A stretch of 64,000 nucleotides of DNA, from positions 1 through 64,000 of the forward strand of contig DASUWU010000116.1 of the NCBI GenBank assembly GCA_036378315.1. Reading direction: 5' to 3'. Position 1 is the stretch's first letter; every line of letters begins with the position of its first letter. This DNA comes from CALAED01 sp036378315. Its GTDB lineage: Bacteria; Actinomycetota; Actinomycetes; Streptosporangiales; Streptosporangiaceae. Below are positions 49,352-57,865 of the stretch, piece by piece. The notes under the pieces were generated by a model. The model was not told the DNA's origin, did not search any database, and worked only from the letters and a program-made list of their open reading frames with translations. Position numbers and translations under genes: made by a program.

Positions 49352-52300
49352 TCATCGGACGGTGATGGGGGCGACCTCGCTGGTGATCCCTCGTACGGCC
49401 GGGGTGGACATCACCGTGGTGACGTTCCCGGTCCCGGTGCGGGTGCCCTTCAGCTGGAAGCTGTAGGACAGGGTGCCGCCCGGCGCGCCAGGCTCACTGG
49501 TGACGCGCAGATCCTCGGTCGGGGTGCCGGAGATCTGCCCGCCGGCACTGCCCTCGTCGTTCTCCGCGCCCACGGTCAGGCCGGCCACGGCGGGCGGGGC
49601 GGCGGGCAGGTTGGCCGGGTCGTAGGTGAAGGTGATGTCCTCCGTGCCGTTCACGCCGATCCACTGCTCGAACACCCGGCCACTGGTGGTGCCGAAGATG
49701 TTCTCGCGCCACTCGACGACGAGCCAGGTGTCGACGCCGTCGGTGAGCGTGGCGGCGAAGACGCCCGGCGCGCCCGTGCCGTCCAGGTCGGTCCAGAACG
49801 GCGCCATCTCGCCGTTCGGCTTGGCCGGGTCGGGCAGCGTCTGCGGCTGGAAGTTGATGTCCTCGGCGCTGGTGACGCCGCCGGCCACCGTGTAGCCGTC
49901 GGAGACGATGCCGATCTGGTTGTACGTCTTGCCGGCGAACACGTACGCGGGGGTGTTCAGGTTGACCGCGTCCTCGTCGCCGACCGGCGTCGGCGCGATG
50001 CCGAAGGCGTCGAGCGGCAGGTAGCCGGCCGGCGTCGGGCCCGGCGCGATCGTGGGCCGGTCGGGCTCACGGCGGGCCAGGTCGGCGGCGGCGATGGCGT
50101 CGTGCGAGCCGACCTTGGTGGCGCCGGTCACGGACGTCAGCGACAGGTTGCCGTCGAGGTGGCTGGCCGCGGTGACCTTGGCGCCCTGCAGGGTGTTGTT
50201 CTGGATCGTCACCGAGCAGGTGGACCGGCCGGTGTTCAGCGCGATCGAAGCCGGTTCGCAGGTCTGGGCGAGGGTGACCCCGCTCTGCTTGCGGTTGAAG
50301 GCGACCGGCAGGTGCAGGTCCCGCGCGCCGCCCTGCTGGTCGAGCCTGATCTGGCCGAAGTACTGGCCGTTGGGGACGCCGAGGGCGCTGATCACGATGG
50401 TCAGCTTGACGGACTTGCCGGGCTTCACGGAGAACGACCTCGGCACCACGGTGATCGACGTGCCCTTGGCCGCCGTGGTGGAGGCCCGGTAGCTCAGCGT
50501 CCGGCCCGACACGTTCTTGGCCGTACGGGTCGTGGTGATGACGCCGGGCATGGTCGGCGCGTTCACCGACGGCAGGTTGAGGTCGATCCGGTCCGCGGCG
50601 GGCAGCGCGGCCGCGGCCGCGTAGTCCGCCGCGGTCTCGTCGAAGGTCAGGCCGGGATCGCCCGCCTTGGTCAGGTCGATGCGACCGCCGCCGTCGTCGA
50701 ACGGGTCGGCCGGGGTGGTCCGGTCGGTCTTGACCACGGCGGTCGTGGCCGTGGTCTCGAGTGCCGACTTGACCTGGCCGGGCGTCCAGTCCGGGTGCAG
50801 GGCGAACAGCAGGGCTCCGGCGCCCGCGACGTGCGGCGACGACATGGACGTGCCGGCGATCGCCTGGTAGAGGTTGCCGGGCGGGCCGAGCGCGGTCTCG
50901 CGTTCGTCCGGGGTCGGCGTGTTGCCGGCGAGGATCTGCAGCCCGGGCGCGGTGACGTCCGGCTTGAGGAAGTCGCCGCCAGGACCGCGCGATGAGAACC
51001 CGGTCATGACGTCGCCGGTGCCGTTCGCCTTGGCGCCCTGGGTGAACGTGCCGGTGGCGCCGGGATGCGCGGTCAGGAACGCCACCAGCGCGGCGCCGTC
51101 CGGCTGCTCGAGGTGGACGGCCGGCAGCCAGTGGTTGTCGGTCATCGTCTCGGCCAGGACCTGGTTGTAGAGCAGCATCCCGGCCGCGCCGCCTTGCAGG
51201 ACGTTGAAGCCCTTGTCGACGCGGGCGATGCTCCCGCTCGCCGGTCGCCGGCAGACCACGATCTTGCCGGTGAACGTCCCCGGCGGGGCCGGCTCGTTGC
51301 AGTCGATGTCGCTGTACGGCGGGGCGGAGGCGAGCACGACCGGCACCGGCGAGGAGACGCCGCCGGTGATCGATGAGCCGTGCAGCGTGGTCGTGGCGCC
51401 GCCGGCGGTGAGCGTGATCGTCGACTGGAAGGTACGGCGCTGGGTGGACGCGGCCACTGTGGTCACCCAGGGGCCGTTGTGGTTGACCGTCCCCGCGGTC
51501 GGGCCTTCGTTCCCCGCGGACGCGGAGACGAAGATGCCGGCCGCGTACGCGTCGAGGAAGGCCAGCTCGACCGGGTCGCTGTACGGGTCGACGCCGCCGG
51601 AGATCGAGAAGTTGATCACCCGGACGCGGTCGAGGATGGCCCGCTGGATCGCCGCCACCGTGTCGGAGTTGAAGCATCCCTGGATGCCGCAGATCTTGTA
51701 GACGGCGACGTGCGCGGCGGGGGCGATGCCATGGATGGGGCCGCGGTCGATGCCGAGCGGGTTGGCGTGGTCGACGGCGCCGCCGGCCGAGGTCGTCGAC
51801 GTGTGCGTGCCGTGCCCGTCGGAGTCGCGGGCGCTGTCGGCGTACTTCTCGTCGCCGAGCACGGCGTTGTAGGTGTCGAGGAACGGCTGGCCGGAGATGA
51901 GTTTGTTGTTGCAGACGAACGGGTCGTTCGCCGAAGTCAGCGGGTTGTCGCCGAAGTTACAGGTGCGCGGGGTGCCGTCCGCCGTGGGCGGCGGGGCCGG
52001 CAGGTTGCCGGGGTCGCGGTACTGCGGGTGCTCGGGCCAGGCGCCGCTGTCGAGCACGCCCACGATCACGCCCTTGCCGGAGCTGGCGCTGCCGCCGAGC
52101 TGCCGGTAGATCGTGTCCGCGCCGATGAAGGAGGGGCTGGAGTCGGTGAGCGGCTTTTCCAGGCGGTCGCGCTGTACGGCGGCGACGCCGGGCAGCTTGA
52201 GCAGGTCGGCGACCTTGTTCCCCGGCAGGGTCACCGGCACGCCGCCGTACACCAGGCGCAGCGCCTTGCCCGCCCTGGCCTGCGGCAGGCGGGCGCGCAG

Positions 52301-52786
52301 CGCGCCGAGGAAGCGGTTCTCGACTCCGCTCACGTAGCCCTGGTAGCGGCGCACGCCTTCGCTCTTGGGGTTGAACGCGCGGTGCGTGGCGGCCGGGCTG
52401 GTTGCCGCGAGACCCGGCAGCCCGCCGCGGTAGGCGGCCAGCGCGTCGTAGTCGAGCTTGACGACGACGTTCACCGGCTTGGCGCCCCGCAGCGCGAGCA
52501 GACCCGCGTCGGACTTGGCCAGCCGGCCGCTCTCCGACTTGGCGCCGTGGACGAGTGTGCCGCCGGTCAGCGGGGTCGCCTTCCAGGTCCCCGCGGTCGG
52601 CGCGGTCGGCGCGTGCGGTGCGGCGACGGGGGCCGCGGACGCCGGACCGGTCAGGGCGGTCAGCGCCAGCCCGAGCACGCCGGCCACGGCGACGAGGGGT
52701 CGCACCGATCGGGTGCGTGCCATGAAGCGGCTGCGCCGGTGGCGTGACCGCCGTCCGATGCCGCCTACCGAAAGCCTCCGGTCCAC
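49352..52786 (-). CDS. secreted S8 (subtilisin-like) serine protease, multidomain
   Basis: A 1144-residue exported protease. The signal peptide lies at about 22-52 ('LVAVAGVLGLALTALTGPASA'). The inhibitor_I9-like propeptide is about 100-210. The catalytic domain is split by a PA-domain insertion: Asp246 in 'VGVLDSG', His325 in 'SDGHGTHTS' and Ser647 in 'AGTSMSSPHVAG'. The C-terminal part holds a fibronectin-like domain (about 740-830) and a beta-sandwich region to the end ('VNLNTPAYVFAGKTYNQIGI', 'FAATLTDGVDTWLVVEW'). It resembles cucumisin/Vpr-type proteases. GTG at 52786 has CGGAGG; ATG at residue 22 lacks one. It degrades extracellular proteins. Confidence 0.92.
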   Translation of the reverse strand: MDRRLSVGGIGRRSRHRRSRFMARTRSVRPLVAVAGVLGLALTALTGPASAAPVAAPHAPTAPTAGTWKATPLTGGTLVHGAKSESGRLAKSDAGLLALRGAKPVNVVVKLDYDALAAYRGGLPGLAATSPAATHRAFNPKSEGVRRYQGYVSGVENRFLGALRARLPQARAGKALRLVYGGVPVTLPGNKVADLLKLPGVAAVQRDRLEKPLTDSSPSFIGADTIYRQLGGSASSGKGVIVGVLDSGAWPEHPQYRDPGNLPAPPPTADGTPRTCNFGDNPLTSANDPFVCNNKLISGQPFLDTYNAVLGDEKYADSARDSDGHGTHTSTTSAGGAVDHANPLGIDRGPIHGIAPAAHVAVYKICGIQGCFNSDTVAAIQRAILDRVRVINFSISGGVDPYSDPVELAFLDAYAAGIFVSASAGNEGPTAGTVNHNGPWVTTVAASTQRRTFQSTITLTAGGATTTLHGSSITGGVSSPVPVVLASAPPYSDIDCNEPAPPGTFTGKIVVCRRPASGSIARVDKGFNVLQGGAAGMLLYNQVLAETMTDNHWLPAVHLEQPDGAALVAFLTAHPGATGTFTQGAKANGTGDVMTGFSSRGPGGDFLKPDVTAPGLQILAGNTPTPDERETALGPPGNLYQAIAGTSMSSPHVAGAGALLFALHPDWTPGQVKSALETTATTAVVKTDRTTPADPFDDGGGRIDLTKAGDPGLTFDETAADYAAAAALPAADRIDLNLPSVNAPTMPGVITTTRTAKNVSGRTLSYRASTTAAKGTSITVVPRSFSVKPGKSVKLTIVISALGVPNGQYFGQIRLDQQGGARDLHLPVAFNRKQSGVTLAQTCEPASIALNTGRSTCSVTIQNNTLQGAKVTAASHLDGNLSLTSVTGATKVGSHDAIAAADLARREPDRPTIAPGPTPAGYLPLDAFGIAPTPVGDEDAVNLNTPAYVFAGKTYNQIGIVSDGYTVAGGVTSAEDINFQPQTLPDPAKPNGEMAPFWTDLDGTGAPGVFAATLTDGVDTWLVVEWRENIFGTTSGRVFEQWIGVNGTEDITFTYDPANLPAAPPAVAGLTVGAENDEGSAGGQISGTPTEDLRVTSEPGAPGGTLSYSFQLKGTRTGTGNVTTVMSTPAVRGITSEVAPITVR

Positions 52787-53095
52787 GCCACACCTCCGGG
52801 GGAAGAGAGATCGCGCACGGCCTCAACGCAGCCGAGGGGAGCGTAAGACTTCCCGCATCGGCCGGGGTAGCGGGCACAGCGGGAGTTAAGGCGGCAAACC
52901 ATGAATAGAGGGGCAGCCGTCCCTTAATGACCTGCGTAAAGAATGACCATGACCATTTCCGGCCACGCCGGCCTGAATCCGCACGATGCCGCGCGCGCCG
53001 GCCGGACCTGCGCCTGCCCGTCCGACGGTAACGATGGCCGGCGCCGGACCACTACCCGGTGACATGACACACCGGGACGGACGGAGGTGCGGCCG
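52787..53095. other. divergent region between protease and sigma factor genes
   Basis: A 309-bp gap holds the promoters of both genes. A 7-bp inverted repeat cccggtg-N8-caccggg lies at 53055-53076, just before the sigma-factor ribosome binding site (GGAGG at 53083-53087). No small gene is convincing. Confidence 0.4.
53055..53076. promoter_or_regulatory. 7-bp inverted repeat before the sigma factor gene
   Basis: cccggtg (53055-53061) and caccggg (53070-53076) form a perfect dyad 6 bases before the Shine-Dalgarno sequence. It may be an operator for an adjacent regulator or a 5'-leader hairpin. Confidence 0.4.
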
Positions 53096-53713
53096 GTGGC
53101 CGACGACGCCGACGAGGCCTGCAGTGCGGACAGCGCCGGAGCCGCGAACAGCGCCGCCGCGAACGGCGCCGACGACGCCGAACGCTTCACCGCGCTCTAC
53201 GACGCCTGCCGGCAGCGGGTGTGGGCCTACGTGGTGAGCCGCGCCGGGCGGCAGGTCGCCGACGAGGTGGTGAGCGAGACCTTCGCCATCGCGTGGCGGC
53301 GGCGGGACGACGTTCCCGACTCGCCGCTGCCGTGGCTCCTTGGCGTCGCGCGCAACGTGTTGCGGGACGGCATCAGGGCGGAGGCGCGCCGGGCCTCACT
53401 GGCCGCCGAGCTCCGGACCTGGGCCGAGCCGGCGGCCGGCGCCGACGTCGGCGAGGACGTCGCCGAGCGGCTGGCCGTGCTGCGGGCGCTGGCGGGGCTC
53501 GGCGATGACGACCGGGAGATCCTGGTCCTCATCGCCTGGCAGGGGCTCACGCCGCGCGACGCGGCCAAGGTCCTCGGCTGTACGGCGGCGGCGCTGCGGG
53601 TCCGGCTGCATCGGGCCCGCAAGAGGCTCGCCGCCGCCGTCGACGGCGCCCAGCCACCGGCCGCGGCCGCCGTACGTCCACGGGCCAGGTTCGCAGGAGA
53701 GGACAGACGATGA
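53096..53713 (+). CDS. ECF-type RNA polymerase sigma factor
   Basis: A 205-residue group 4 sigma factor. Region 2 covers about 28-95 ('FTALYDACRQRVWAYVVSRAG', 'ADEVVSETFAIAWRRRDDVPDSPLPWLLGVARNVLRD'-type region). Region 4 covers about 125-180 ('LAGLGDDDREILVLIAWQGLTPRDAAKVLGCTAAALRVRLHRARKRL'-type region). The start is GTG at 53096 with GGAGG eight bases upstream. The last residues overlap the following gene by ATGA, so it is coupled to the CU044_5270-family membrane protein, a common arrangement where the partner acts as its regulator. Confidence 0.9.
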   Translation: MADDADEACSADSAGAANSAAANGADDAERFTALYDACRQRVWAYVVSRAGRQVADEVVSETFAIAWRRRDDVPDSPLPWLLGVARNVLRDGIRAEARRASLAAELRTWAEPAAGADVGEDVAERLAVLRALAGLGDDDREILVLIAWQGLTPRDAAKVLGCTAAALRVRLHRARKRLAAAVDGAQPPAAAAVRPRARFAGEDRR

Positions 53714-54939
53714 CCGACGAGCTGATGCGGCGGATGGCGGCGGTACGCCCCGGCCACCTCGACCCCGACGTGCCGGTCGACGGCGCGACCAGGCGAGTCG
53801 AACTCGCGCGGGCGATGGCCGGGATCGGCGAGGTTTCGAGCCGGCCGCGCCCGCTGCCGCGACCGCTCCGGCGGGCCCGGGGAGCCGGCCTGCTCACCGC
53901 AGCGGTATCCGCAGCGGCCGTCGTGGCCTTGGCGGTGGGCGTCGCTGTCACCGGGCACGGAGGCGCGCGGCACGGCGACCCGACGGGAACGGCGACCGGT
54001 GGAGCCAACGGGGCCGGACCCGCGGCCGGCGGAGGCGCCGGCACCCACGGCACCCACGGCACCACCGTGAACGCCCGGGCCGTCCTGCTGGCCGCCGCCG
54101 ACAGCGCGGACCGGCAGCCGGCGGCGTCCGGCGCGTGGTGGCACACGGTCTCGGTGCGCCGCACCTACCTCGCGATTGCCGCGCCGACCGGGTCGTACGT
54201 CGTCGGGCTGCGCGAACGCGAGGAGGAATGGACCCCGAGCGCCACCGGTAAGGACCAGTGGAGCCGAACCCAGGACCTGGGCGCGGTCCCGGCGAGCGCG
54301 GCCGACCGGGCGGCCTGGCGGCGCGCCGGGTCGCCGGAGCGCATCCCGGCCGCCCTGCCGGTGCCGCGGGGCGGCGGCGCCAAGCGGCTCGTGGTGTCGA
54401 TGGCGGCCGGCCGGCCGCGCACCGCGCACGCGCCCTTGGTGGACGGCGACAAGGTGTTCTGGCTCGGCCGGAACGTGACCATGAAGGACCTGCGCGGGCT
54501 CCCCGACTCGCCGGGGGCGCTCAAGGGTTGGCTGCTCCGGTCGTACGACGGGCACGGCACGGAGTCCGTCAGCGAGACCACGACCGCTGACCAGTGGCTC
54601 TTCCAGGTCACCGCAGGCCTCATCACGGACATGCCGGTGACCCCCAAGGTGCGCGGCGCCGCCTTCCGCATGCTCGCCGACCTCGGCAGCGTCACGGCGG
54701 TCGCCGGCGTCACCGACGCGGCCGGCCGCCCCGGCACCGCCGTCGCCATCACAGAACGCACCAGGCTGGGCGGCGTCCTGCAGCACCGGCTGGTCATCGA
54801 CGCGGCGCGCGGCGGCGCGCTCGCCGACGAGACCGTCGCCGTCGCGCCGGCCGGCACCACGGCCGGCCTGCGTCCCGGCTCGACGTGGACCTCGATGACC
54901 GTGATGGCCGCCGGCTGGACCGATCTGGGCCCGCGCTGA
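53710..54939 (+). CDS. CU044_5270 family membrane protein (probable sigma regulator)
   Basis: A 409-residue protein: a short cytoplasmic N-terminus ('TDELMRRMAAVRPGHLD'), a membrane helix at about 58-80 ('AGLLTAAVSAAAVVALAVGVAV'), a Gly/Thr-rich linker and a large extracytoplasmic domain (about 115-409). This matches the CU044_5270 family, found next to ECF sigma factors in actinobacteria. The N-terminal segment probably binds the sigma factor, with sensing outside. It overlaps the sigma gene by ATGA. Confidence 0.85.
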   Translation: MTDELMRRMAAVRPGHLDPDVPVDGATRRVELARAMAGIGEVSSRPRPLPRPLRRARGAGLLTAAVSAAAVVALAVGVAVTGHGGARHGDPTGTATGGANGAGPAAGGGAGTHGTHGTTVNARAVLLAAADSADRQPAASGAWWHTVSVRRTYLAIAAPTGSYVVGLREREEEWTPSATGKDQWSRTQDLGAVPASAADRAAWRRAGSPERIPAALPVPRGGGAKRLVVSMAAGRPRTAHAPLVDGDKVFWLGRNVTMKDLRGLPDSPGALKGWLLRSYDGHGTESVSETTTADQWLFQVTAGLITDMPVTPKVRGAAFRMLADLGSVTAVAGVTDAAGRPGTAVAITERTRLGGVLQHRLVIDAARGGALADETVAVAPAGTTAGLRPGSTWTSMTVMAAGWTDLGPR

Positions 54940-54972
54940 ACCGCCGGGCCGTCCGTCCGTCGGCGGCGCTCG

Positions 54973-55545
54973 TCACGACACCTCGGGTTCGAGGATCTCC
55001 AGCCGTTCGGACATCACCGTGAACAGCGGGTCGTCCTCTTCGGGCACCGACGTGCCGCAGCCGAGCACGAACCGCACCCCCTCGTGAACGACGACGTACT
55101 GGCGTACGGCCCAGATCCGGCCGGCGTCGTGCTTGGCGCATTCGATCCGGGCGCCGGGGCGGCCGCCGACGCTGGTCTCCGAGATGGCGAAGTCGCCGAA
55201 CCCGGCGCCCTCGAGCGAGGTGCGTACGCGTTCGGCGACTTCGACCGCCCGGAGGGGGCCGGGCATGGCCATGCCGCGAAAGACGATGACGCTGTGCCGC
55301 CGATCGGCGGGATCGACGAACCTGGCCGTCTCCCACGGGCTGTTCTTCAGGTCAGGCTGCCGCTCCTGCCAGCCTTCGGGGACGTGCACCGCGTACCCGA
55401 ACTCGGTCTTTTCGATCCGCTGCCACCGCATGGTGACCTCCTGGGCGTCGCTTCGCCGAAGGTGGCTGAGGGCAGCGGTGTAGGACTCGCCCGTACGGCG
55501 GGCGCGCTCGCGGACCCGGCGCTTGAAGTGCTTGTTCGCTGTCAT
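54973..55545 (-). CDS. PsbP/DUF1795-like protein of unknown function
   Basis: A 190-residue protein. The first about 30 residues ('MTANKHFKRRVRERARRTGE' and 'SYTAALSHLR') are a basic helical motif that recurs at the start of many actinobacterial proteins. The rest ('RIEKTEFGYAVHVPEGWQER', 'FRGMAMPGPLRAVEVAERVR', 'RQYVVVHEGVRFVLGCGTS') looks like the PsbP/DUF1795 fold used in small stress or lipoprotein-like proteins. No signal peptide or membrane helix is seen, so it is cytoplasmic. The role is unknown. It converges with the CU044_5270-family gene. Confidence 0.6.
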   Translation of the reverse strand: MTANKHFKRRVRERARRTGESYTAALSHLRRSDAQEVTMRWQRIEKTEFGYAVHVPEGWQERQPDLKNSPWETARFVDPADRRHSVIVFRGMAMPGPLRAVEVAERVRTSLEGAGFGDFAISETSVGGRPGARIECAKHDAGRIWAVRQYVVVHEGVRFVLGCGTSVPEEDDPLFTVMSERLEILEPEVS

Positions 55546-55941
55546 CAGACCCTCGGCACCACGGAACCCACCCCCGGCGTGCGGCCCGTGGCGGGCAGAT
55601 GACCAACGATCCGAGGAGGCTCGTCCCCTTTGCCTTCGCCGAGCGGCCCCGCCAGGGAGGGCCGAGGAAGGTTGGGCGGCGGATCAGCGCCTGGGCCATT
55701 GTAGACAACGCCGGCGGAGCGGGCCATGGAAAGTTTCGGGATCCGGGCCCGCAGAGACGGCCGGCGGGCTTGGCGGGTGAGCAAGTGGATGGCTCGATTG
55801 TCCGGCGGCGCAAGGTTAAGGTAGGGGGCCTGCCATGGCCCGCGCGGGCGAGAAGTTTCGGAAACTTTCGGAGTGAAGGTTCGCCCGCCCAGGACCGAGC
55901 GAAGTGATCGAGCGAGATCATCCATGCCTTGGAGGGCGTAC
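55546..55941. other. divergent promoter region with an operator-like palindrome
   Basis: This 396-bp gap lies between the PsbP-like gene and the MFS gene, which diverge. Its main content is the 15-bp palindrome at 55853-55867. The only other open frames are Arg/Pro-rich and not convincing. GGAGGG (55931-55936) is the MFS ribosome binding site. Confidence 0.5.
55853..55867. promoter_or_regulatory. 15-bp palindrome upstream of the MFS gene
   Basis: aagtttc-g-gaaactt is a perfect dyad (7-bp arms, one central base) 75 bases before the MFS start. It is followed by another tttcgg, giving GAAACTTTCGG, a pattern like the sites of LacI-type sugar regulators in actinomycetes. It is a good operator candidate. 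Confidence 0.6.
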
Positions 55942-57177
55942 ATGCGGCTCCCCGTCCGGACGCCGGTCATCCTGGCCTATGTCGCGTTCGTGTTGGTCGG
56001 CGTGGGCGCCGGCATCAACGGCGTGCTGCTGGTGGCGCAGATCGACGACTACGGCGTGGACCGGACCACGATCGGGCTGACGTTCTTCACCGGGTCCGCC
56101 GGGTTCGTAGTGGCCGGCGCCACGGCTGGGGCGCTGCTCCACAGGTTCGGCACGAGGATCGCCCTCGTCGTGGGCGCCGGCGCCATGGTGCTGGCGGGCC
56201 TGTACGCCGCCACGCACCCGCCGTTCGCCGCCTACGTGGTGTTGCAGATCCTCGTCGGGTACGCGGGCGGGGTCCTCGAGTCGGTCCTCAACGCCTATCT
56301 CACGACGCTGCCGAACGCGACGACGCTGCTCAACCGGCTGCACGCGTTCTTCGGCGTCGGCGCGCTGGTCGGGCCGCCGCTGGCCACCTGGATCGTGAAC
56401 GCCGCGTCCTGGCCCGTCGTCTGGCTGGTGCTCGCGCTGGCGTTCGTGCCGGTGCTGGCCGGTTTCCTTGTCGCCTACCCCCGCGAGGACGCCGCCGCCG
56501 CCGAGCCCGCCGCGCCCATCGCCGACGCCGCGGCCGGGGCGGCGGAACGGGAGCCGTCCGGACCCGCCGCCCGCTCGCTGCTCGGGACGGCGCTGCGGCA
56601 GCCGGGGGTGCTGCTCGGCGCCGGCCTGCTCGCCGTGTACGTCGGCCTCGAACTCGGCGTGGGCAACTGGGGGTACAGCTACCTGACCCAGGCGCGCGGC
56701 CAGGGCGACCTGCTCGCCGGCTACTCGGTCAGCGGATACTGGCTCGGGCTGACGCTCGGCCGGTTCCTCATCAGCCCGGTCGCCTCCCGCATGGGGGTCA
56801 CCGCGGTCGGCCTGCTGTTCGCCTGCCTGACCGGCATCGCCGCCAGCGCCGCCTTCATCTGGGCCGTGCCCACGGCCGCGGCGGCCGGCATCGGGCTCGT
56901 ACTGCTCGGCTTCTTCCTCGGACCGATCTTCCCGACCACGATGGCCGTGACGCCGCAGCTCACCAGCGCCCGCCTCGTGCCCACCGCCATCGGCGTCATG
57001 AACGCCGGGTCGGTCGTGGGCGGCTCGGCGTTGCCGTGGCTGGCCGGCGCGATCGCCCAGGGCGCCGGGGCCTGGACGCTGCCGCCCTTCGCCATGACGC
57101 TGGCCGTGCTCCAGGTGGCGCTGTGGTGGCCGATCACGCAGCAGCTCCGCCCCCGCCCGGTGACCGAGGCCACGTAG
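55942..57177 (+). CDS. MFS transporter
   Basis: A 411-residue protein with twelve membrane helices in two halves. The first is 'PVILAYVAFVLVGVGAGING', the 'GTRIALVVGAGAMVLAGLYA' region carries the loop 2-3 motif, and the second half starts near 'GVLLGAGLLAVYVGLELGVGNW'. The pattern 'ELGVGNWGYSYLT' and 'GYWLGLTLGRFL' resembles sugar/fucose-permease-like MFS members (FucP/YfmO type). The start ATG at 55942 has GGAGGG. The substrate is unknown; a sugar or nucleoside is plausible. Confidence 0.88.
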   Translation: MRLPVRTPVILAYVAFVLVGVGAGINGVLLVAQIDDYGVDRTTIGLTFFTGSAGFVVAGATAGALLHRFGTRIALVVGAGAMVLAGLYAATHPPFAAYVVLQILVGYAGGVLESVLNAYLTTLPNATTLLNRLHAFFGVGALVGPPLATWIVNAASWPVVWLVLALAFVPVLAGFLVAYPREDAAAAEPAAPIADAAAGAAEREPSGPAARSLLGTALRQPGVLLGAGLLAVYVGLELGVGNWGYSYLTQARGQGDLLAGYSVSGYWLGLTLGRFLISPVASRMGVTAVGLLFACLTGIAASAAFIWAVPTAAAAGIGLVLLGFFLGPIFPTTMAVTPQLTSARLVPTAIGVMNAGSVVGGSALPWLAGAIAQGAGAWTLPPFAMTLAVLQVALWWPITQQLRPRPVTEAT

Positions 57178-57368
57178 GACTCTGTACTCCCGTCGCGGTA
57201 GCGCGGGCGCGCGGTCTGCGCCGCCCGCGGTAGCCGCGATTGCCTTCCGCGGGACGACGACGGCGGATCCGTTCGGCACCACCATCGATCTCGGGCTTCA
57301 CGGGTCGCCGTGCGGCGCCGGCGAGCAGGGGGCCGGCCGAGCCCGCCTGAGACGAAGGGAGTTTGGTC

Positions 57369-57827
57369 GTGCGGAGGGCGTACGTCACGCTGGTCGGCCT
57401 GATGGTGCTGGCCGTCGTCGCGCAGTTCTATTTCGCCGCGGTGGGCGCCTTCGCCAAGCCGCAGGATGACCAGTCGTTCGCGCTGCATCTCATGGACGGC
57501 ATGATGATCATCCCGGCGTTGTCGCTGCTGGCCACCCTGGTCGCCGCCCTGGCCCGCGCGCCGGGCCGGCTGATCGGGCTGACCGCGACGCCCATCGGTC
57601 TGATCGTGCTGCAGGTGCTCATCACAGAGGTCGGCAAGAACCTGGGCGCCAGCACGGAGGACAACACCACCCCGGCGGCGCTGGCCTTCCTCGGACTGCA
57701 CGCGGTCAACGGGCTGGCCATCATGGCGGTCATCGGCATCACCATGCACCGGGCTCGGAGGTTCGCCGCGACGCCGCGCACGGCGCCGCCGGTGTCCAAG
57801 CACTCATCGGAGCCATCGGCGGCCTGA
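57369..57827 (+). CDS. DUF6220-like small membrane protein
   Basis: A 152-residue protein with four membrane helices (about 4-24, 42-62, 68-90 and 109-128). The charged loop after the first helix contains 'FAKPQDDQSFALHLMDG', where His and Asp are conserved in this family as I recall it. GTG at 57369 has GGGAG; TTG at 57363 is possible. It lies 38 bp before the multicopper oxidase gene and is probably cotranscribed, so a role in the oxidase's membrane environment or copper handling is conceivable. Confidence 0.75.
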   Translation: MRRAYVTLVGLMVLAVVAQFYFAAVGAFAKPQDDQSFALHLMDGMMIIPALSLLATLVAALARAPGRLIGLTATPIGLIVLQVLITEVGKNLGASTEDNTTPAALAFLGLHAVNGLAIMAVIGITMHRARRFAATPRTAPPVSKHSSEPSAA

Positions 57828-57865
57828 GCGGGCCGCGCCTGGCGGGGAGCGGGGGAGAGCGGGGC

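Noticed and set aside
49494..52747. Several long frames antisense to or overlapping the S8 protease
   Set aside because: The protease frame carries all catalytic motifs; the others are Arg/Gly/His-rich shadows.
55599..55907. Plus-strand frame of 102 codons before the MFS gene
   Set aside because: It overlaps the palindrome and MFS leader, has no domain and shadow-like composition; treated as non-coding.
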